Both the position numbers and the translations under genes were made by a program. The notes beneath the pieces are model-generated. The model made no database searches and was not told where the DNA came from. It saw only the letters and a list, made by a program, of their open reading frames with translations. 11,750 nucleotides of DNA, taken from contig JAKJFB010000053.1 of NCBI GenBank assembly GCA_022705125.1, positions 1 to 11,750 of the forward strand. The letters run 5' to 3'. Shown piece after piece: positions 1 to 6,624 of this stretch (position 1 is its first letter; every line of letters begins with the position of its first letter). This DNA is from Pseudomonadota bacterium (GTDB lineage: Bacteria > Pseudomonadota > Gammaproteobacteria > Pseudomonadales > UBA5518).

Positions 1-283
1 CGCGGCCCGGGCCCACGGTCACGCCGCGTTCCGTGCGTGACTGCATCGACAGTTCCACCAGTCCGGCGCCAGCCTCGATCCACTTGCGCTCCACAAGGCC
101 TTCGACGGTGACGGTCTGCCCCAGTGCAGCGGTCAGGCCCGTGCCGATCATGCGCGCGATCATGTCCGATGCGCCGCCGGCGGCGTTCGTCACGATGATG
201 CGGATGGGGCGGCTCGGATAGCGGTCCTGCGCCCATGCGCCAGGAACGGCAGCCGCCAGGGCGTTGCGTCGATTCATCTGCAT
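1..283 (-). pseudogene. Bug-protein N-terminus fused in frame to a MaoC-like hotdog segment (runs off the left edge)
   Basis: An open frame begins with ATG at 283 and is still open at base 1 (94 codons visible). Residues 1-60 are a Bug (tripartite tricarboxylate transporter) receptor N-terminus: a secretion-like leader ending AWAQ, then YPSRPIRIIV, the ligand-loop motif NAAGGASDMIARMI and LGQTVTVE. A Bug protein should continue with an N-(K/R)-x-G-A-G segment. Instead residues 61-94 read GLVERKWIEAGAGLVELSMQ and on to GVTVGPG, which resembles the C-terminal strands of MaoC/FAS1-type hotdog dehydratases. The switch lies near 101-118, where both families could have TVTVE. The leader is also unusually short, with only about a dozen residues between the NRR and the AQ cleavage site. 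I infer a recombination product or an assembly chimera rather than a working transporter receptor. The Bug half is firm; the MaoC half is recognised by eye only. A second ATG at 277 is an equally good start. Confidence 0.6.
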
Positions 284-285
284 CG

Positions 286-348
286 TCATTCCCCGAACTT
301 GACGGTTGTCGTTTCCATGATGGTCTTGAGAAAGGTACGCACGTTCAT
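286..348 (-). pseudogene. Orphan C-terminal tail of a Bug-family binding protein
   Basis: A 20-codon frame ends with TGA at 286-288, only 2 nt before the ATG of the neighbouring Bug fragment. Its product ends in LKTIMETTTVKFGE, which closely resembles the tail of the intact Bug protein next door (IKKIMETVPIKFE). The frame is closed upstream by TAA at 361-363, and the bases before the ATG (CCTCCT) are the reverse of a ribosome site, so translation as a separate peptide is unlikely. The simplest reading is that this is the last piece of a Bug gene whose body was removed and replaced by the hairpin repeat at about 371-460. Because it is so short, the assignment rests on the match to the neighbour and on its position at the end of what would be a tandem Bug array. 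Confidence 0.5.
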
Positions 349-370
349 AGGAGGCTTTCGTTACGTGTTT

Positions 371-460
371 CCAGTGCCGCCGCGGATCCGGCTTTGCCGG
401 TCCGCTGGGGGCGACCCCTTGAGGGGGTAGCGCCGCAGGCGCTTCGGGGGTGGGTCGACC
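371..460. repeat. Intergenic hairpin-rich repeat element after the Bug gene
   Basis: This segment between the Bug stop codon and the orphan Bug tail is built of three adjacent stem-loops. The first has arms GCGGA (382-386) plus CCGGC (388-392) pairing with GCCGG (396-400) plus TCCGC (401-405), with a TTT loop and one bulged base. The second is CCCC (415-418) with GGGG (423-426). The third is AGCGCC (429-434) with GGCGCT (438-443) around a GCA loop. The composition resembles an intergenic repeat I recall from Comamonadaceae genomes, but copy number cannot be tested within one window. No T-tract follows any stem on the minus strand, so it is not a classical intrinsic terminator. It could still stop transcription or protect the 3' end of the catabolic mRNA. 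Confidence 0.55.
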
Positions 461-1435
461 TCACTCGAACTTGATCGGCACGGTTTCCATGATCTTCTTG
501 ATGTTGTTCGACTCGCGCGTGGTGATGCGGGTCACTTCATCGGGCCCGGCCACTGCAAGCGGCACGGAGAACGCGACGAACTTCTCGGCCATGCCCGGTG
601 CCGACAGGCCCTTGCGCACGGTCTCGGTCAGCTTGGCGGCCACGTCGGCCGGCGTGCCGGGCGGCGCCCACAGCGCGAAGTTGATGTCCTGCACATAGCC
701 CGGCACGAATTTGTTGAGCGGCACCGCGCCAGGCACCGCGGGGCTGGGCTGCGCGCTCGTCACGCCGATCACCTTGAGCTTGCCCTGCTTGATGAACTCC
801 ATCATCTGCACCGACGGCATCATGAAGATGACCTTGGTGTCGCCGGCCAGCACCGACTGCAGCGCGGGGCCGTAGCCGCGGAAAGGCACGGTCACGAGAT
901 TGAGCTTGGCCTGCTGCGCGAGCAGCGCGGTCGCCACCTCCGGCGTAGGGCCGGCGACGGCGATGTCCACGCCCTTGGCCTGCTGCTTCGCCCACGTGAC
1001 GAAGCCCGGGAAGTCGTTGGCGGGAACGCTCTGGTGCACGAGCAGAACCATTGGCGCCATTGCGAGGTTGGCGATCGGCGTGAGGCCCTTGACCGGGTCG
1101 AAGCTCGCGTCCTTGGTCACCATCGGCGCCAGCACGACGGTGCCGATGGTCGTCACCAGCAGCGTATGGCCGTCAGGGGGTGCCTGCTTCACGGCCATGG
1201 TGCCGATGGCGCCGGAAGCGCCGGTCTTGTTTTCCACCACCACCGGCTGGCCGAGCAGCTCGCTCATCGACGTGGCAAGCGTGCGCGCGATCACGTCACC
1301 CGTGCCGCCGGGCGCGTACGTGAAGACGATCTTGATCGGCTTCGTGGGGAAGCCTTGCGCGTGGGCGAGAGGCGCGAGGGGCGCGAGCGCCAGCAGCGAT
1401 GCCGCCAGCAAGAGGGAACGTCGGAAGCCTTGCAT
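461..1435 (-). CDS. Bug-family tripartite tricarboxylate transporter substrate-binding protein
   Basis: This 324-residue protein has the normal length for a Bug/TctC periplasmic receptor. It starts with a clear Sec signal peptide (FRR, a Leu/Ala-rich core, then AHA before Gln27). The family landmarks follow in order: FPTKPIKIVF (29-38), the ligand-loop motif APGGTGDVIARTLA (41-54), PVVVENKTGASGAIG (64-78) and PPDGHTL (86-92). Such receptors capture small organic anions, usually carboxylates, in the periplasm and may deliver them to a TctAB membrane pair; no tctA or tctB gene is present here, as is common for orphan Bug genes. A GGAG ribosome site (1444-1447) lies 8 nt before the ATG. The gene is the last of the leftward operon, 46 nt after the dehydrogenase, so its ligand is probably the acid degraded by the upstream enzymes. 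The family is clear; the ligand is unknown. Confidence 0.93.
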   Translation of the reverse strand: MQGFRRSLLLAASLLALAPLAPLAHAQGFPTKPIKIVFTYAPGGTGDVIARTLATSMSELLGQPVVVENKTGASGAIGTMAVKQAPPDGHTLLVTTIGTVVLAPMVTKDASFDPVKGLTPIANLAMAPMVLLVHQSVPANDFPGFVTWAKQQAKGVDIAVAGPTPEVATALLAQQAKLNLVTVPFRGYGPALQSVLAGDTKVIFMMPSVQMMEFIKQGKLKVIGVTSAQPSPAVPGAVPLNKFVPGYVQDINFALWAPPGTPADVAAKLTETVRKGLSAPGMAEKFVAFSVPLAVAGPDEVTRITTRESNNIKKIMETVPIKFE

Positions 1436-1481
1436 GAGAGAGTCTCCAGGATGAGGATCTAGTTGGAATGAAACAGCCGGA

Positions 1482-3695
1482 TCAACGAGGCAGGTCCAGC
1501 CCTCGCAGCGCGATCAGGGTGCGCTGGATCTCGTTGGTGCCGCCACCGATCGTGTAAAGCAGCGCATCGCGCACGCCGTACTCGAACACGCTGTCGCACA
1601 GCGCGCCTTGCGCGCCCTCGGCGAGCGTGGCGCCGGGGCCGAGCAGGTCGAACGCCGTCTCGGACAGGCGCTCCATCAGCTCGCTCGCGTACACCTTCAG
1701 CATGGCGGCCTGCCACAGCGGCACCTCGCCCTGCTCCACCACCTGCGCGGTGCGCACGGCGAGCAGGCGCGACGCCTCGATCTCCGCGCCCAGCCCGCCG
1801 ATGCGGTCGAGCACCAGCGGGTCGCTGCGCAGCGAAGCGTCGGCCTTCACGTGCGCGAGCAGCTTGTCGAAGTAACCCCGCGCACGTGCGCCGATCGCGC
1901 CCAGCGTCACGCGCTCGAAGGCGAGTGCATCGGTGATGAGCTTCCAGCCGCCGTTCTCCGGCCCGACGAGCGCGTCGGCGGGCAGCTTCACGTCATCGAA
2001 GAACACCACGTTCGCGCGGTGGCCGTTGAGGCCGCTCATGGGCTGGATCGTGATGCCGGGCGTGTCCAGCGGCACAAGGAAGACGCTGATGCCGCCGTGC
2101 CGCTGGTTGGCCGGGTCGGTGCGCGCGGCCAGCCACACGTATTGCGAGAACCCGGCGGTCGACGTGAATATCTTCTGACCGTTCACCACCCAGCCGCCGT
2201 CCTCGGTGCGCTTCGCGGATGTTCTGATGCCCGCGAGGTCGGAGCCGTGGTCCGGCTCGCTGTAGCCGAGGGCGATCGAGATGTCGCCGCGCGCGATGCC
2301 GGGCAGGAAGAACGCCTTCTGCGCGTCGCTGCCGTGGATGACGAGCGTCGGGCCGATCATGTTGGCCGAGGTGTTGTGGAAGGTGACGGGCGCCTCCGCG
2401 TAGGCCATCTCCTCCTCGAAGGCGAGATGTTCGAAGGCCGTGCGTCCCTGTCCGCCGTAGGCCTTGGGCCAGTTGACGCCGAGCCAGCCCTTGGCGCCCA
2501 CCTTGCGGCTGAAGTCCTGACGCGCCTTGCGGTGATTCACCGGGAGCGCATACGTTTCGGGCGGATAGGCATGGTCCCAGTTGTGCGCCAGCCACTCGCG
2601 CACCTCGGCGCGGAAGGCATCGGCCGCCGGCGTGAGCGCCATGTCGGGGACGGCGCCGCGTTCGAGCAGCAGGGCCGCGACGTCGCGCCGGGCCTGCTGC
2701 ACGCCACCGAGCCGCGTGAGGTCGCCGTGGATGCGGCGGAAGTGGCGCGGCAGCTCGTGCTCGTCCCAGAACGAAATGCCGCCGAAGCCGTGATGCAGTT
2801 CGCGCACCACGTCGCGCAGCAGCTGGCCCGCATTCGCGGCCGCGACGGCGGCGCTGTAGGCGCGCTCGTGCTGCGATGCACGGCCCGCCGCGACGAGCGC
2901 GAGCCGGCAGATCTCCACGCTGGTGAAGCAGTTCGCGAGCTTGTGCTGGATGGCCTGGTAGCTGCCGATCTTGTGGCCGAACTGCGAGCGCACCTTGGCG
3001 TAGTCGGTCAGCAGCTCCAGGCCATAGCCCGCCGAACCCGTGGCGCGTGCTGCAAGCAGCAGGCGCATCAGGGGCGTGAGCGTGCCGACGTCGAACGACG
3101 TGGTGACGCGCTGGAACGTGTCCACCCGCGTGAAGCGCAGCTGCGACAGGGGCGGCACGTTCAGGCCGGGCGTGGCATCGATCGCGAGCCCCGCGGCCTC
3201 GCGCGGCACGATCGCGATTTCGCCTTTGCCGGTCGCGACGAGAAAGTGCGTGGCGATGGCGCCGTGCTCGACGAAGGAGACGGTGCCATCGAGTGTGGCC
3301 CCATCCGTCACCCTGCCGCCGTGCGGATCGGCCGCCCACGCGACGATGGCCTCGCCCGACTGCACGCTTGCCAGCAGTTGCGCGGCCGCCTCGCCCTGCG
3401 CCTGGGCGAGCACCGCGTTCGCGAGCACCGCATCCGCCAGCGGCAGCGGGCAGGCCGCACGGCCGAGTTCCTGCATCAGCACGATGGACGCGGCAAGTCC
3501 CATCTCGTCCTGCGACGGCGCGAGCGCAGTCCAGCCCTGCAGCGCGGCCTTGCGCCACATGTCCTTCAGCGCGGCCGCGTCCTTCGCAGCGGCGACGGCG
3601 CGCGATGCGGGCCAGGCGTCCTGCAGCAGGCCGCGCGCCGAATCGCGCACGAGGACGAGGTCCTCGCTCTCCACCAGGGGAAGGGCCTCGCTCAT
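1482..3695 (-). CDS. Fused two-domain acyl-CoA dehydrogenase
   Basis: At 737 residues this is about twice the usual acyl-CoA dehydrogenase length, and it contains two family domains in one chain, joined near 345-360. The N-terminal half lacks the Ser-Glu-Pro flavin loop but keeps the RSQFGHKIGSYQAIQ segment (236-250), which in ordinary enzymes reaches into the partner subunit's FAD site, and a degenerate GFGG (303-306). The C-terminal half has the flavin/substrate loop YSEPDHGSDLAG (478-489), a likely catalytic Glu594 in FERVTLGA (as in isovaleryl-CoA dehydrogenase and steroid-type FadE enzymes) and the C-terminal GGGTNEIQR (717-725), but no RxQFG segment. The halves thus complement each other, as in alpha2beta2 ChsE-type heteromers and the fused mycobacterial FadE34. 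It should form the 2,3-double bond of an acyl-CoA. The start overlaps the hydratase stop by 4 nt (ATGA), implying translational coupling. The acyl substrate is unknown. Confidence 0.93.
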   Translation of the reverse strand: MSEALPLVESEDLVLVRDSARGLLQDAWPASRAVAAAKDAAALKDMWRKAALQGWTALAPSQDEMGLAASIVLMQELGRAACPLPLADAVLANAVLAQAQGEAAAQLLASVQSGEAIVAWAADPHGGRVTDGATLDGTVSFVEHGAIATHFLVATGKGEIAIVPREAAGLAIDATPGLNVPPLSQLRFTRVDTFQRVTTSFDVGTLTPLMRLLLAARATGSAGYGLELLTDYAKVRSQFGHKIGSYQAIQHKLANCFTSVEICRLALVAAGRASQHERAYSAAVAAANAGQLLRDVVRELHHGFGGISFWDEHELPRHFRRIHGDLTRLGGVQQARRDVAALLLERGAVPDMALTPAADAFRAEVREWLAHNWDHAYPPETYALPVNHRKARQDFSRKVGAKGWLGVNWPKAYGGQGRTAFEHLAFEEEMAYAEAPVTFHNTSANMIGPTLVIHGSDAQKAFFLPGIARGDISIALGYSEPDHGSDLAGIRTSAKRTEDGGWVVNGQKIFTSTAGFSQYVWLAARTDPANQRHGGISVFLVPLDTPGITIQPMSGLNGHRANVVFFDDVKLPADALVGPENGGWKLITDALAFERVTLGAIGARARGYFDKLLAHVKADASLRSDPLVLDRIGGLGAEIEASRLLAVRTAQVVEQGEVPLWQAAMLKVYASELMERLSETAFDLLGPGATLAEGAQGALCDSVFEYGVRDALLYTIGGGTNEIQRTLIALRGLDLPR

Positions 3696-4483
3696 GTGTT
3701 GGTCCAGTTCGGCTTGCGCTTCTCGGCGAAGGCGCGCGGGCCTTCGACGTAGTCGTTGCTGGTGCGCAGGCGCTTGGCCGCCGGGAACTCGCGCGCGTCC
3801 ACCAGCTTGCGCTCGAAGTCCTCACCCAGCATGGTCTTGCGCGCGACTTCCTTGGTGGCGCGCAGCGCGAGCGGCGAGCACTCCAGCATCTGCGCGGCCC
3901 ACTTGCGCGCCTCTTCCATCGCGCCGCCTGCCGGCGCCACCGCGGTGACGAAGCCGAGTTCGTAGCCCTCTTTCGCCGGCACGCGGCGCCCCGTGAGCAG
4001 GATGCCCATGGCGCGCGGCAGGCCGATGGCGCGCGGCAGGTACTGCACGCCCCCCGCGAGTGCCGACAGGCCCACGCGCGGCTCGGACAAGGCGAAGAAC
4101 GCGTTCTCCGCCGCGATGACGAGGTCGCACGCCAGCGCGAGCTCGAAGCCACCGCCCATGGCGATGCCGTTCACCGCGGCGATGACGGGCTTGTCCAGGT
4201 CGAATCGCGTGGTCAGGCCGGCGAAGCCGCCCTTGGGAATCTGCCGCACGCCGCGCTTGGCGTGCATCTTCAGGTCGTTGCCGGTGCTGAACGCGCGGTC
4301 GCCCGCGCCGGTGATGATGCCGACCCACTGCTCGGGGTCCTCTGCGAACTCGTCCCACACCTGGTCGAGTTCGAGGTCCGCCTCGTAGTGCGTGGAGTTC
4401 ATCACGTCGGGACGGTTGATCGTGACGATGGTGAGGTGTCCGTCTTTCTCGACGGTGCAGAACTCGCGTTGCGTGATGGCCAT
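3692..4483 (-). CDS. Enoyl-CoA hydratase/isomerase (crotonase) family protein
   Basis: The 263-residue product has the normal crotonase length. The first oxyanion-hole segment is AFSTGNDLK (64-72); the second is NGIAMGGGFELALACD (105-120). Two acidic residues 20 apart, Glu114 in GGGFELA and Glu134 in LSEPRVG, line up with Glu144 and Glu164 of rat mitochondrial enoyl-CoA hydratase, so a true hydratase is more likely than a member that has lost the acid pair. The end (EGPRAFAEKRKPNW) is the usual C-terminal signature. It should add water to the enoyl-CoA made by the dehydrogenase encoded immediately downstream, with which it shares the 4-nt stop/start overlap. The ATG at 4483 follows a modest AAAGAGA ribosome site and lies 12 nt after the synthetase gene. 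Chain length and substrate specificity cannot be read from the sequence. Confidence 0.94.
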   Translation of the reverse strand: MAITQREFCTVEKDGHLTIVTINRPDVMNSTHYEADLELDQVWDEFAEDPEQWVGIITGAGDRAFSTGNDLKMHAKRGVRQIPKGGFAGLTTRFDLDKPVIAAVNGIAMGGGFELALACDLVIAAENAFFALSEPRVGLSALAGGVQYLPRAIGLPRAMGILLTGRRVPAKEGYELGFVTAVAPAGGAMEEARKWAAQMLECSPLALRATKEVARKTMLGEDFERKLVDAREFPAAKRLRTSNDYVEGPRAFAEKRKPNWTNT

Positions 4484-4495
4484 GGTGTGTCTCTT

Positions 4496-6619
4496 TCAGT
4501 GGTTGTAGGTGGCGAGGGCATCGAGTGCCTCGATGCGCGCGCCGTCGGCGAGCAGCGGGTTGACTTCCAGCGTGTCCAGCGTGGCGCCGAGCGCGAGCGC
4601 GGCGTCGCCGATGCGCGCCACGGCGTCGGCGAGCTTCGCGACATCGACCGGCGGCGCGCCGCGAAAGCCTTGCAGCAGCTTCGCGCCGCGCAGCTCGGAC
4701 ACCATCTGTTCCACGTCGGCTGGCGTCACGGGCAGGAGGCGCAGGCTCACGTCCTGCAGCGCCTCGATCCACACGCCGCCCAGTCCGAGCGCGATGACGG
4801 GGCCCCACTGGGCGTCGACGCGCACGCCCGTGAAGAGCTCGATGCCGCCCTTGCGCATGGGCGAAACGATCACGCCGTCGAGCCGTGCCTTCGGCATCGC
4901 GGAGGCGGCCGCGTCCATGATCCTGCGGAACGCCGCTTCGACCGCGTCGTCGCCCTGCAGGTTGAGCACGACGCCGCCGACCTCGGTCTTGTGCGCGATG
5001 TCCGGCGAGGCGATCTTGAGGACGACCGGGCCGTTCATGTCGCGCGCCGCGGCGACGGCCTGCTTCGCGTCGGTGGCGAGCACCTGGGGAACCACGGGGA
5101 CGCCGAAGCGCTTGAGGTAGTCCACCGTTTCGCGCTCGGATTGCGGCAAGTCGGCGCCTGCCGTCGACGCCGCACCCGGCAAGGCGCGTGCCGCGCGCTC
5201 GCCCCCTGCACTGCGGGACATCCGGGACCAGTCCGCGGCGTAGCGCAACGCGCGCAACGCGATGTCCAGCCCGCAGGCGAGGTACGGAATCTGCGCCTTC
5301 TCCACTTCTTCGCGGCTCTTGTCCGACACCGCCTTCACCGTGTTGCTCACCACGAGGTAGCGCGCGCGTCCGTCCGGCTTGAACTGCCCGATGGCCTGCA
5401 GCGTTCCCACCGCAAACGGCGCCCAGTCGTTGTTGTTCGCCGTGGGCACGTCGGCCACGCAGACCAGCACGGAGACGGCCGGATCGCGCTGCATCGCATC
5501 CATGCAGCGGGTGAAGAGCGCCCAATCGTTGACGACTGCGCCCGTCAGGTCCAGCGGGTTGGCGGGTGTGGCCATCGGCGGAAGGATCTCGCGCAGCGCC
5601 GAGAGCGTTTCATTCGACAAGGCGGGCAGGCGCAGTGTTTCCAGCTGCGCATAGTCCGCGGCCAGCTCGCCCATGCCGCCCGAGGACGACAGCACCGCGA
5701 CCCCGCCTTCGGCCAGCACGCCGGTTTTCTCGAGCAGCGCCGCGGTGAACACGAGCTCCTCGATGCTGCGCACGCGCACCAGCCCGAGCTGGCGGCACAC
5801 GCCGTCGAACACGCTGTCGTCGCCCACGAGCGAGCCCGTGTGCGACTGCGCAGCCTGCGTCGCGATGTCGGAGCGGCCCACCTTGAGCACCACGATCGGC
5901 TTGGCCTTCGCGAGCGCGCGCTCGGCGGCGGCGCGGAACAGGCGCGTGTCACGCACCGTCTCCGCGAACACCGCGATCACCTTCGTGCTCTCGTCGTCCA
6001 CGAGGTAGTCCACGCATTCGGCCAGGCCCAGCATTGCCTCGTTGCCGGTGGCGGCGACCACGTTCATGCCTACGCCGTGCTGGTGCGCGAAGTGCTTCAT
6101 CACGGTGGCGACCGCGCCGCTTTGCGACACGATGCTGATGCCGCCCTTCAGGGGTGGCGTGCGCATGGCGCCCGTCCAGCACACCGCGCCGGTCGTGAAG
6201 TTGATGAAGCCCAGGCAGTTGGGCCCCAGCAGCGTGATGCCGAGTTCACGCGCCGTGGCGACCATGCGCTCCTGCATCGTGCGGCCTTCGCTGCCGGTTT
6301 CCGCGAAGCCGCCGGCGAGCACCACGGCGTGGCGGATGCCCGCGGCGCCCAGGTCGCGCAGTGCGTCCTCCATCGCGGGGTTGGGCACCATGAGCAGCGC
6401 GACGTCGACGCTCTCGCCGATGTCGACTGCCGTCTTGAACGACTGCTGCCCATGCACGACGCCGCCGCTGCGGTTGACGAGATGGACCTTCCCCTCGAAG
6501 CCCAGCAGCTTCAGGTTGTCGAAGGCCATCTTCGACCACGTGGAGCGGTCGGTCGCGCCCACGAGCGCGACGGACCGCGGGTTGAAGAGGCGTGCGAGGC
6601 CTGTGTCCGGTGCCGCCAT
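4496..6619 (-). CDS. ADP-forming acyl-CoA synthetase (acetate--CoA ligase family, alpha-beta fusion)
   Basis: The 707-residue chain joins both parts of an ADP-forming acyl-CoA synthetase. Residues 8-130 are the CoA-binding Rossmann domain (SVALVGATD at 16-24). Residues 155-460 are the succinyl-CoA-ligase-like part, with VSQSGAVA (164-171) and the phosphohistidine loop QSHTGSLVG, His260 matching His257 alpha of the Pyrococcus enzyme. A variable linker (465-495) leads to the ATP-grasp part: VVLKIASPDIAHKTEVGGV (532-550), where His543 matches His71 beta, and LGLGGVWIEALQDVSLRLLP (611-630). Both transfer histidines are present, so it should be active, activating a carboxylic acid with ATP and CoA and releasing ADP. 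This differs from the AMP-forming ligases usual in beta-oxidation and makes the step energetically cheaper and reversible. It starts 5 nt after the thiolase-like gene. The substrate is unknown. Confidence 0.93.
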   Translation of the reverse strand: MAAPDTGLARLFNPRSVALVGATDRSTWSKMAFDNLKLLGFEGKVHLVNRSGGVVHGQQSFKTAVDIGESVDVALLMVPNPAMEDALRDLGAAGIRHAVVLAGGFAETGSEGRTMQERMVATARELGITLLGPNCLGFINFTTGAVCWTGAMRTPPLKGGISIVSQSGAVATVMKHFAHQHGVGMNVVAATGNEAMLGLAECVDYLVDDESTKVIAVFAETVRDTRLFRAAAERALAKAKPIVVLKVGRSDIATQAAQSHTGSLVGDDSVFDGVCRQLGLVRVRSIEELVFTAALLEKTGVLAEGGVAVLSSSGGMGELAADYAQLETLRLPALSNETLSALREILPPMATPANPLDLTGAVVNDWALFTRCMDAMQRDPAVSVLVCVADVPTANNNDWAPFAVGTLQAIGQFKPDGRARYLVVSNTVKAVSDKSREEVEKAQIPYLACGLDIALRALRYAADWSRMSRSAGGERAARALPGAASTAGADLPQSERETVDYLKRFGVPVVPQVLATDAKQAVAAARDMNGPVVLKIASPDIAHKTEVGGVVLNLQGDDAVEAAFRRIMDAAASAMPKARLDGVIVSPMRKGGIELFTGVRVDAQWGPVIALGLGGVWIEALQDVSLRLLPVTPADVEQMVSELRGAKLLQGFRGAPPVDVAKLADAVARIGDAALALGATLDTLEVNPLLADGARIEALDALATYNH

Positions 6620-6624
6620 CGCGT

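Noticed and set aside
429..443. Classical intrinsic terminator after the Bug gene
   Set aside because: The stems are good, but no T-run follows on the minus strand, so I kept it as a repeat with possible termination or mRNA-protection function.
1608..3752. Plus-strand open frame of about 714 codons opposite the acyl-CoA dehydrogenase
   Set aside because: It is a shadow of the dehydrogenase gene caused by high GC at third positions. The composition is unlike a protein and no family motif is visible.
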